Assembly: GCA_021234155.1 (NCBI GenBank) | Contig: JAJEKV010000056.1 | Span: 8,172,575-8,236,574, forward strand | DNA from: Isoetes taiwanensis | Lineage: Eukaryota > Streptophyta > Lycopodiopsida > Isoetales > Isoetaceae | Reading direction: 5' to 3' | Length of the DNA stretch: 64,000 nt | Part shown: positions 21,750-31,400 of the stretch, one piece after another | Numbering within the stretch: position 1 is the stretch's first letter | How the letters are laid out: each line of letters opens with the position of its first letter | Program-made: the position numbers and the translations under genes | Notes under the pieces: generated by a model | Told to the model about the DNA's origin: nothing | The model's input: the letters and a program-made list of their open reading frames with translations, nothing else | Databases searched by the model: none

Positions 21750-22825
21750 GCATCTAACTCATTGACGGGTTATTTTTCTTTCAGCCTTGATTCTGCAAGA
21801 TTGTTTAAGATCTTGGGGTTGCCATAGTGCATGGGGTCGTGCTTCAACTATTTGCTTGGGTTTCCTCAAAAATCTAAGAAGGCGTGGTTAGCAGTCACCG
21901 GGTCTTCTCATCTTTGCATCGACCAAGTGGCGGATAAAACCATCTTTTATGTTGTATTCTTCAGTATCATCATGCTCTCGATGATTGTCTAGTTTTGGAG
22001 CATTTAAAGTTCATATTTCCAAATTTATCTATCCCTAAGTGAGGGATCCATTTGTACTCAATGTTTTACAAAGCTCAATCAGAACACCACTTCACTTCGG
22101 CCAGTATATGCCTATCATAGGACCCATCCTATTAATAACATATTACTGAATAATCTAGTATGGTTCGAAACCTTAGACACTAACTTAATATATACGTATG
22201 GGGATACCGGGCCTTGGTATCCCCTTAAAAAAAAACAGTATCGAAGAAGCAATGGCGGCCAACACCTCTTATAGGTTTCTATTCACTGGCAGTCTTAATG
22301 CATCCGAAGCTATAAGGCAGGCGTTTCCATAAGATTGTATTAGCAATCCCCTATACTATATCTTGTATTCTATTTGAAACAAATGCCGGCTATGGAGTAT
22401 CAACAATCAGAGGTCGGCTGGCAGATATAACAAATACGGGAAAAGCTTGGAATTGCAGAGCTTGGCCAGAATCTTTATTGGAAGTCGAATTGCAGGTTCT
22501 TTAAAGATAGATGGCAACTAGCTTCATGCTATGGTTGGGGCTCCTGGTTTCATATACAACAATAACAGTGAGAGAAATCCATGAGAATCCCCACATAAGC
22601 AAAATCAAAAGCAAGAATCTGTTTGGTAAATCAAGGCTAGGGATGATCATACAACAGAAATCAATATAGCAACACAAGAATAGATTTCGCATGGAAGACT
22701 TAGAACCTGGTCAGATTTACAGCTGAGTTCCAGATTTAAGAGGTTTTTATCATTTTCTCTGATTTCTTGAAAGCTACACAAAAGACGGAACTGCAAACAA
22801 TCATGCACATCCCCACCTCTTAAGC
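21750..22825. other. Unassigned, with a hairpin at about 22198
   Basis: No gene recognised. A hairpin with arms GGGGATACC and GGTATCCCC lies at about 22200-22224, followed by TT and an A-run. It could be the end of a small element. Confidence 0.4.
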
Positions 22826-24233
22826 ACCTCTTAATCTCAGCTTCAGTAGTTCTGGTGCCGGTTTAGTCAAGCTTCTTGAGCTTCCTCCTTTCTCCAAATG
22901 CCTCCACCCTGCATCATGCTCGTATGCCACACTAATTCTGTCAACATGAAGTGCAGCCATAGAAAAAGATCCAGAAGAAAAGAAATCTAGGACAATGTTA
23001 CCTGGAGGGCAGAGCTTATCGACGAGGCAGGCCGATATAGTAGGACCAATCTGTTTATGCACCAAATATTCTCCTTCCATACCCTGACAACTGTAGTTGA
23101 ATCTGTCATCCATAAGCTTCTTAGCCATGTTGTCGCCCTCATTTCCAATGGCCTTCTTAGGAATAGCAGGAACTGGAGGGGTCTTATGAGGATGATCACC
23201 ATAGAACCTGAGATCAAGGACTCCATCAAGCTCTATAGCATGGAAAGAAATCTTGGTCGCGAGCCTATGGTTCTTTTATTCCAGCACCACCAGAAGGTCC
23301 AATTTCCTCTTCATATATTCCTATGAACACTCTGGACCTAGATTCTAGTCTTTCACTGGGCACTAGCAAATAGAGTGTTATGCTTTGGCCTGACAAAACA
23401 TAGAATCCAGTATGTCTCTACATCTGTCATCTGTGACAATACATCAAAGAACTTGGCTATGGTCTCATTTTTCCAAACTGGAGTAATCTACCTTGCATCT
23501 AAACAAATCAGACTGGCAGGCAAAACAATATTGTTTGAAAGAATACCACCGGTTGTAACATACTCGAAAAAAAATCTTGGCAAGTCCTTTTCTTTATTTT
23601 TTCGATTCATACGGCTCTAGGGCAAGCTTCACTGAGAAGCGATCCGGCTGAAAATCTTGATTCCAGCAACTTCAGAAAAAGCAATCGAAGGAAAAATAGA
23701 AGATAATTGAACGCGTTACCATGGACTCCTTCAAGATTCCTTCTGACACCCACTTATGGTGTATAACACCCCAAGCTAGAATGGTAGAATCACCGAAGCC
23801 GTCAGACCCGTCCTTAAGTTTTTGAACTTTTGTATTTCATGCCTAGTTGATCTGAGATGAAGTGCAGTTTCTCCTTCTTCATATAAGCAATAATTATCAA
23901 GTTTTGTGCTCTGGTCTTGAAAAAATTCTCGCCCTTTTAATTCGAGGTGACTTTAACATAGATATCCCCACTTAAAACTTCTTGTAGGACCATTCTACAA
24001 TCTTCATAATCCAAGCCTCTCATGAACCGAAGATCATTCTCGCTGAAGTAATCATTATCTTTTGCCCAATTGATTACTATAGGTTGATCCCTATTATCCT
24101 TCAGCTCACCCTTCTTCCATTTGTTCCACATTTGACGAAAGAGAGCATAAATAACATCTGGCATGAAGACGAACCTATTGACATCCTTTGTCTGTTTGCC
24201 CCTCAGAATCTTTTCGACCATTTGAAGGTAGTG

Positions 24234-24301
24234 CTGCAAAGAAACTAATATTGTTAGAAACAAGAGATATGAAATAAAATGGCGCCATGGCGCCATTTAA
24301 C
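24234..24301 (-). other. 68-bp intron of the ParB-methyltransferase gene, carrying a palindrome
   Basis: Donor GAG/GTTAAATGG (24302/24301), acceptor TTTCTTTGCAG/CAC (24234/24233), phase 0. One copy of the 22-bp palindrome fills 24277-24298, immediately after the donor. Confidence 0.7.
24277..24298. repeat. 22-bp perfect palindrome (single copy)
   Basis: Begins AAATGGCGCC and ends GGCGCCATTT. It equals its own reverse complement over all 22 bases. It belongs to the same family as the arrays at 25922 and 27548. Confidence 0.95.
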
Positions 24302-24997
24302 CTCATTATTGCTAGAAGGGTTGGAACATGTCTTGTACTCGTCACTTCTTGACTGCCTTTTTCTTGCTGGTGCTGGTCTTTCGCACTCCTGATACTGTTT
24401 CCGCAGGTGGTGTATCTGATCCGTATAAGGCTTCTTGAAAATCATCTTGGCCACAATGTCATTTACATCCATGCTGAGCTGAAGAAGATCCAGGTCCGAA
24501 ATTGTCCCAGAAAGAACTCCGCATATTCTATATGTATAAATCTTTCTAAGTTCGATTCTAGAATCTTCTGTCCCCAGCTTCATGCACACAAGCTGGGCAG
24601 CAGATACAGAATGGTTACCATTTATTATGTAGAACCTTTTTCCTACAAGCTCTGATTCCTATGACCAAGGCAGTAACTGCTTTGTGTCTGGATCGAAGGG
24701 CACGACATCTACTGGAGTGAACACAGAATGTGGATCTTCTGCAAATGACTTGCAGAGTTTCTTGACATGCTCGGGGTTGATGACTCTTGCAGCCATATTA
24801 GGTGGTGCCTCTTCTAGATTCCAGATGGAGATCCTCCTTATGTAAGTGACGCCAAGTGGAAACACATGGCCATGCCTTCGGATTTTCTTCAGCGTTTCCT
24901 CTGCCATTTCCTCCTCTGCATCACGGTTCATTTTTAGCTTGAAGGGCACCTCAAGGTTTGCGATCTTTTGCAGCTTCCTTGCCCTTGTCTCCTTTTT

Positions 24998-24998
24998 C

Positions 24999-25029
<31 letters not shown>
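24998..25029. repeat. T homopolymer, about 30 nt
   Basis: A run of about 30 T followed by (GTTTT)n. On the minus strand it reads as poly-Lys within the gene above. Its length makes the frame there unreliable. Confidence 0.85.
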
Positions 25030-25030
<1 letters not shown>

Positions 25031-25921
25031 TTTTGTTTTGTTTTGCCGGAATGCTCTCAACTGTTGAACCAAAAACCCTCCCCTGTCCAGTAGCCTGTTT
25101 AGAGTCAGTCATTGTTCTTTCTGAACTCATCCTCACAGGAGATCTCATTGGAGATTGATGTTGTTCCTCATGTATATTCTTCAAATCATTTTGTACATTC
25201 TGCTCGTCATCTATATTCTTAGGCGTCTCGTCATGCAACTATTCTTGAGCTACTGTTGCTTTTATGACTTTGGCTTGCCTGATGGCAGGTTTTCCCTTCA
25301 CACCCTTTTTAGAAACCCCCGCTTGAAGCCATCTGCTGTCCACGAGTGCCGACATATTGCTTGAGGACTTTGCTCTGACAATGTAGACGCCGAGTTCTTT
25401 GATTATCAAGAGCTCCTCACAGTATGCCGAATCCTCTAAGGATCTCAACTGTGTTATTGATCTGTGCCAGCTCCCTAGACTCGTAGGAAGGCAACGACCC
25501 GCCTTTTCTTTTGGCTAACAATATCTGGTCCTTAATGTTAGACTCCGTCATTGTAGAGTTGTATGTCTGCCAATCCATACAATAGAGATCAGCTAGCATT
25601 GATGGGATTCTCAACAGTGCACCCAAAAAAGCCAAGCATGCCCTGTTTCTTAACTTCTCTCATGTTGTCGATGATGCCCATCTGCATCACTGACTCGACT
25701 CCTGACTCTCTGGCTCTGGATTTTGACGAGGAGGCAAAGCTCCCACCTCTTGTCTCCCTTTGCAGGATCATCATCTTTTGTTAAAGGAATGGCTCTGACA
25801 ATTTCCATGCACCACGATCTTCCAGCCATGACCATGGTCTTTGAGGTCACCACATTTTGTGCCTTGTAAGAAACAGCTCATCAAAGCAAACAAGGAAACA
25901 ATAAGATTCAAGACCTAGCTA

Positions 25922-26187
25922 AAATGGTGTCATGGTGCCATTTGTGGGAAATGATGCAGTTGCGCCATTTCTGCCAAATTTGGCAGAAAATGGCGCAGCT
26001 GCGCCATTTCCCACAAATGGCGAAATGGCACAGCTGTGCCATTTTACCCACATACAGCTATTGACAAACTTAACACTAACTTAGACTATCTTGAAATGAC
26101 GCGGGCGCACCATTTTGATAAGAAGGAACGGTGGCTTTCAGTGGCCAGCTTGCTCCATGATATCAATATGGCGCGCTCGCGCCATTT
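25922..26187. repeat. Array of six 22-bp palindromes
   Basis: Units start at 25922, 25949, 25988, 26023, 26094 and 26166, all 22 bases, of the form AAATGRYRC-N4-GYRCCATTT. Those at 25988 and 26023 are perfect palindromes. The units at 25949 and 25988 are themselves arranged around a central palindrome (GCCAAATTTGGC), giving a nested inverted repeat of about 70 bp. No gene is seen in 25860-26520. Confidence 0.9.
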
Positions 26188-26519
26188 CAGTGCTACACTA
26201 TGCTACAAAATACAAAAATATAGACGAGACCAACCTAAGCGAGGCTCCCAGATTTGAAGCGAAGATTGCGCCATTGTATTGTAAAGTCGTATACCATACA
26301 AGTGCTATTTCGAATTTTTTTTTTCACGGTCAAGATCAAAAGGTGCTAGAGAGAGAATAAGATTGAATAGAAGAGAGAAAGCTGAAGGCGCTGGCGGCTG
26401 GCAACTGGCGGAAGGCAGAACGTGGAACACAGATGGCAAAATAAAAATATAATGAAGAAATGAAAATGATAGGGAGGAAAGAAAATAATGAGAAAATGAA
26501 TGCCACCTGCCTGCCCACA

Positions 26520-26825
26520 ATATTTTCAATTTGAATTTGAATTTGAAAACGAATCCCGCCCACCGCCAGACCACCCGCCCTCAAATATTTCAAATTTGAA
26601 TTTGCCCCCTACCTGCTTGTCGTCAAATATTTGAAATTTGAATTTGCATGCCCGCTCGCCCGCCTTATTTGAAATTTGAATTTGCCTAACCGCCCACCCG
26701 CCCACCGTCAAATATTTGAAATTTGAATTTGCACGCCTGCCCGGTCGCCCTCTTATTTGATATTTGAATTTGCTCGCCTGCCCCTGCCCGCCCGCAAATA
26801 TTTGAAATTTGGATTTGCCCGCCCG
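26520..26825. repeat. AAATATTTGAAATTTGAATTTGC-type minisatellite
   Basis: About six units, each an AT-rich core (TATTTGAAATTTGAATTTGC) followed by 15-35 bases of CCCGCC-rich spacer. The open frames across it on the minus strand are produced by the repeat. Confidence 0.85.
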
Positions 26826-26829
26826 TCCT

Positions 26830-27545
26830 TTTCCTTTAAAAAGGAGGCCTTTCACTATCTCAAGTCTATTTATAAAGTCAGAAGGTACAGAGATGGTCAA
26901 TAGAAGGCGCTTTTGTCCTCGTTTTTACAGGTTACGATTCTATGCTCCACGTCCTCACTTTAATATTCGCAGGTACTTACACTTGAGAGCACTTGAAAGC
27001 CAAAGCATGGCGTTGACCAGCCGCCTATTCCATCTTCCACGTTGGTTCCTCAGGCGATATTAGCAGGCACTTGGTTCCTCAGATGATATGAGCAGGCGCT
27101 TGGTTGGGCGCTTCAGTTTCTTTGCGGGTGCTTCACTTGGATTGCATGCGCTTCTTCCATAGTTAACAGGCGATGCAGTTGGTTTGCAGGCGATTCTTTG
27201 ATTCTAGGCACTTCTTCACTAATCAACAGACACCTCCTTCGATGGCTCAACCTACAATGAGCTCAAGGTTAGCAGCTATTTTATTTGAGTATGTTGATTC
27301 TGAACAATTAAAGGTTTTAAAGAGTAGGTATTCTCTAATTGCTGAAGCAGGGTCTTAAATAGCTCTGCTATATTGTAGTAGAGATCAAATCCCTTCTGTT
27401 TTCATAGCAATCAAAACAATATGATAATATTATTGAGTAGATGATGTTTCATAGCTTTGAGTAGATGATGCGTTATACTTGAATAGATGATGAGTTGATG
27501 ATTTTTGAATAGATGAGTAGATTTTTTAGTTTCATAGCATTTCAA
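26830..27545. other. Unassigned sequence with GGCGCTTG/GCACTTC repeats
   Basis: Short irregular repeats around GCAGGCGCTTGGTTCCTCAG (27060-27220), then AT-rich sequence with repeated GAGTAGATGATG (27430-27530). No gene recognised. Confidence 0.4.
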
Positions 27546-27547
27546 GC

Positions 27548-27696
27548 AAATGGCGCTTCCGACTATTTTTCTAAATGGCACAGTTGTGCTATTTAAATAG
27601 CGCAACCGTGCCATTTACGCAAATGGTGTGGATGCGCCATTTGTAGGTAAATGACACGACTGCGCCATTTAGAAAAATAGCGCGGCTGCGCCATTT
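27548..27696. repeat. Second array of six 22-bp palindromes
   Basis: Units start at 27548 (21 bases), 27573, 27595, 27621, 27649 and 27675. Two of them abut and the others are separated by 4-6 bases. All are of the form AAATRRCRC-N4-GYGCYATTT. Departures from the perfect palindrome are mostly C-to-T or G-to-A at CpG positions. The array ends 84 bp before the first ORF of the next gene. Confidence 0.92.
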
Positions 27697-27779
27697 GGCC
27701 TTTCATCGGCTTTTTGGTTGCATTTCTCGCGCTTTTTCGTGCTAAATGTATTTGTTGAAAATTTTGTAGGAAGGGGACC

Positions 27780-30190
27780 TTGCAGAACCTTCTCTATAGG
27801 GACATGGTTGTTGTCAGGGGACATGAATTGCACAGAGGACACCTACATGGCAAGAACATTGCATTTAGAAATGTAGTTGTGGAAGTCACTGAAGCCATAG
27901 TGCCCTCCCATGTGCTTCTCGTTCCATGTGCAGGCATAGATAATGTTGTTGAGGCCATGGGGACACACATCGAATGGCCTCGAAATGATGTGAGAATCTG
28001 TGCAACTGCTTCACCTATGTCATATGGAACGTCTGATATTGATCCCCCCGACTTGCCTAGTAGCTCCACATCATCATCAGACACAGTCTTCAATGCTCCT
28101 TTTGGTTCAGACAATAAACAACACAGAGAATATGGTGAACCTCGTCAGTGATAATGTTGTGGTTGGTAGAGGTCAGCGGCTGAATAGAAGTTCCATCCAT
28201 GGGAGGAATGTTGACGCACTAAACATAGCAATGCAGATTACCGAGGTTGTAGTGCCTAACCACGTCCTTCTGATTGCATGTATGGGTGCAGACAACATTG
28301 CAGAGGTTGTGGGCATATTTATCGAATGGCCTCGGAAGGATATACGATATCATGGCACTGATCTAGCATCAAAGGAGACACATAAACTATATATGCGGAA
28401 TCCTTCCTCATTGAGCTCAAATCTAGAATCTGTAGAGGCAGATTCAGGTGTAGATGAAGAAATTGACCCGGCATTGGATTTAGCTACTCGGTTTCCTCGC
28501 AGGATACCATCAGATGATAATGAACCATCACCTAGTTTCTCAATAACAGATCTCCTGGACAAGCGTTGCCACATTCTTCATTCATGTGATTGAAGTAAAT
28601 ATGCAGAGGCTGTAATTGTCTTCGATGATCCCCAAGATGCTGTTGATGATGAATTTTTAGGAAGCTCAAAGATGGGCCTTTGTGTAGAAAAGGAGCTTCC
28701 TAAATTAATAACAGAGGTCAAATGTCATGCTTGTGCAACTGAAAATGCACTTGTTCAATGGAAAAACAATGATGTGATGTTGCAGGATGGAAATTATCTC
28801 ACAACATTTGCAAACTCGAGAAGCTAAAGATAATAAGGATATGGAGCTAGAATCCTTTGAGGACAATATTAATGCTCAATTCAAACGAAAAAGAAAGTAC
28901 ACTTACACACATAGGAGTCGAAGAGAGCCCAAGGGAAAGAGCAAAAAGGAAAGTACAAGTTCCATCAAGAAGTTTATGAAGTCAAGCTGCTGCAAAAATA
29001 CTTGCACCAAGAAACTTACCAAGCATCAAGTACGTGCATTAAGAAAAGAATTTTATTCTTAAATATACAATGCAAGGGTCACATATTTTTTGAGGTGCTA
29101 AGTGTGACTTACATAGGGCAAGGAGAGGATAGGATAGTGCTCCATGGCATGGAATTCTGTCAGGCTGGGCGGCGCATGGCTTTAGGTATCTATTAGTCAA
29201 TATACTACAATTGGAGAAAGATATTTAAAGCAGGTGGAAAGCTAGCAGAACATGGTAATACGAGTTCCAGGAAGCCTAGATCTGCCACACTAGCAACCAA
29301 ATGTGTGCTTGACAGATTCATTCAGGAGAATTGATGTATGAGCAAAAGAGGTAGAGATGATGTAAGAGAAAATGTGCGCAAGCTTCCATTCTTAATAAAG
29401 AAGACTATACATAAAGAATTGGGTGCAGTTGTTTCAGAGCTTACAAGAACAACTGTAGCCCTAAGCTCTTTTTATAATATATGGAAGAAGGAATTTCCAG
29501 ATGTTAGCATTGCAAAAAACACAGCCTTCTCTAAATGCAACATCTGTGTTGTCATTAAATAGATGCTGGAAAAAACAAAAGATACAAGAGAGAAACGAAA
29601 ATCTCGCAATTCACCGTCGGACTCATATGCTAAAGCAACATTCTTGCAGAAGTCAGTACTGGCATTAGAGAGCATTGTCGCAACGGTCTCCTGAAAATTA
29701 TTTATGTATAATACATGATAAGATGGATCAGGTGAAGCCATTAGTGCCTAGAAGTCATCATCTAGCAAATGGAGAGGTGATCGCTTGAAGAGCAGTTTGA
29801 CAGGAGCTTTGACTCATGGGCATGGTGGTCGTGCCTATGGTCATTTTTCACTTGATTATGGAAAGATGACTCAAATTTCCATATCGGTTCACTTTCTAGG
29901 ATATTGCATAACTTGGGATTGGTACAAGAGGATAAAATAGGTGACTTATGTGGAAGTAAGCCTACAGATTGCCAATGGATGCAAGCAGTCAAAGACGTTA
30001 ATCCATTGCAGAACAAACTAACTTGTACAACAGAATTATTGCCAAAGACATCAAGTACAACGAATCCATGGGTATTCCCTCTTCACCGAAATCTCTATTT
30101 GCAACTTGATAATGCATCAGGCCAAAACAAAAGTAGGTATGTATTTTCGTCTTTCTTGGAATGTTGGATTTTCACCTCCAAAGTAAGGTG
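27780..30190 (+). pseudogene. Decayed transposase-like gene (two WPR modules, CCxC block, LQLDNA block)
   Basis: Two tandem modules (27800-28000 and 28150-28350) read HGKNIAFRNVVVEVTEAIVP ... GTHIEWPRNDV and HGRNVDALNIAMQITEVVVP ... IFIEWPRKDI. They resemble a module of plant transposon-associated proteins that I believe Pfam calls DUF8039. A Lys/Arg-rich stretch with CCKNTCTKKLTKHQVRALRK follows (28900-29060), then FYNIWKKEFPDVSIAKNTAFSKC (29450-29550). After a break come LTGALTHGHGGRAYGHFSLD (29790-29860) and LYLQLDNASGQNKSRYVFSS (30090-30150). These match in order a family of transposase-like proteins (DUF7869-type, as I recall). Stops and frameshifts are frequent, so it is a relic. Confidence 0.6.
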
Positions 30191-31400
30191 ATGATATCGA
30201 AGTTTATTTGGAGGATTCTCATTGGTAAGGATAATTCTCCTGGCCTGAGCTTGCTGATGAAGTCGATTGAGCATTGTCTTCCATTTCATAAGGTCATCAT
30301 TAAGGCTCTCCTTCTTTGGGCTTTGATAACGCTTCTCCCTTTCTAATGGTATTCATTGCTGCTTGGGACACTATCAGGCGTGTCTTCAGTTGTCTACTCC
30401 ATGCTGGTGGATTCCTTTGCGAGACACTCCTGAGAATATGCCTCTAAGTATTGTTGTTCATCCAAAGACACAACGACGATGGATAGCAGCTAGTATAAGC
30501 ACTATTGCAGCTTGGTATGAGTCTGGTCATCTCATGTCAAGGGAAGCAATTCAAATAAAATTCTTGCTATACAGATGGGATATAGTAATTTGGACTCGTA
30601 TTGCTGCATTGTTGCCACAGGATTCTGGCCCACAAATTGAAGTAGCTGTATGGGGTTGCCATCATGGTATCAAGCCAGGGCGCTTTGTCCTTTTTGTGTA
30701 TAAATTGCTTCTGCATTCTAAAATCTTGCCTCCATCTAATAGATGGCATCTTCAGGTCCCTCAACCACAATGGAAAATTGTTTGGACATGGATATGGTTT
30801 AAGTTGTTTTTTTCCAAAGTAGCAGTTTTGGCAAGTGATCTGTAGATGCCTCAGAGTCAACAGGCTGGTCCATAAAATTGATAATCGGATTTCAGAGCTC
30901 TGTCCTTTATGTAAGCAAAGGGTTGAGGGTATTGAGCATTGTTTTTTCTTGTGTGAGGGCTTCGGCAGACATGATCTTGGTTGTTAACCCTGTTTGGCAC
31001 GTCTTGATCTAGCTAACAAGTTCTACTTGCTCTCTATCCTGATGCTCAAACTGCAAAAACACGTTTTTCGTCTTGTGTGTGGCTGGCTTTTATGGTCAAC
31101 CTGGAAGAGAGGGAGACTATTTATCTTTAAGGCAAGGATTCTGTAAATGAGATTCTTCTTCAATGGACACAGAATAAAATTGTTATAACGTATAATTGTT
31201 CTTCTCTTAATCAAGAGAAGAAAGGGCTGACTTGGCACTGATTTAGCACATTTACCTTCAGATTCATTCTTATGTATAGACAGGTAGTCGTGCTCAGTTG
31301 GATTAGTTTGTCCACTGGGGTTATAATCCTGTCTATGCATTTTATGTTGTTATAGTTTTGATTGGTAAATAAAGCTTGTCGTCCTTCAAAAAAAATAAAA
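30190..31400 (+). mobile_element. LINE 3' fragment (end of RT ORF, zf-RVT region, tail)
   Basis: The ORF 30363-30845 contains GRFVLFVYKLLLHSKILPPSNRW and IVWTWIWFKLFFSKVAVLAS, the layout of the zf-RVT region at the end of plant L1-type ORF2. The Cys cluster ELCPLCKQRVEGIEHCFFLC follows in another frame at about 30890-30960. The 3' tail ends near TGGTAAATAAAGC and an A-rich tract at about 31388. It is 5'-truncated, joining the transposase-like relic at about 30160-30190. Confidence 0.75.

Larger units (their letters stand above)
22830..25853 (-). pseudogene. ParB-like domain plus DNA N4/N6-methyltransferase-like gene, decayed
   Basis: From right to left: Ser/Lys-rich N-terminal segments in shifting frames (25853-25100), then a poly-Lys tract from a long T run. 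A ParB-like domain follows (about 25000-24560), with RVINPEHVKKLCKSFAEDP and FYIINGNHSVSAAQLVCMKL, broken by a TAG at 24661-24659. A helical region ends at 24302. A 68-bp GT-AG intron (24301-24234) joins in phase to an exon from 24233 to about 23937. After a scrambled stretch comes the C-terminal methyltransferase motif I, IVLDFFSSGSFSMAAL, with VDRISVAYEHD (23128-22830). I cannot see an intact DPPY-type catalytic motif. ParB-methyltransferase fusions are known from phages and bacterial mobile DNA. Here stops and frameshifts indicate a pseudogene. Confidence 0.65.

Noticed and set aside
24846-25067. Phe-rich plus-strand ORF through the T-run as a membrane protein
   Set aside because: The hydrophobic stretch is simply the translation of the T homopolymer.
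27548-27696. The palindrome array as a CRISPR array
   Set aside because: The repeats are directly adjacent or separated by only a few bases, with no uniform spacers and no cas genes. The setting is a plant nuclear genome.
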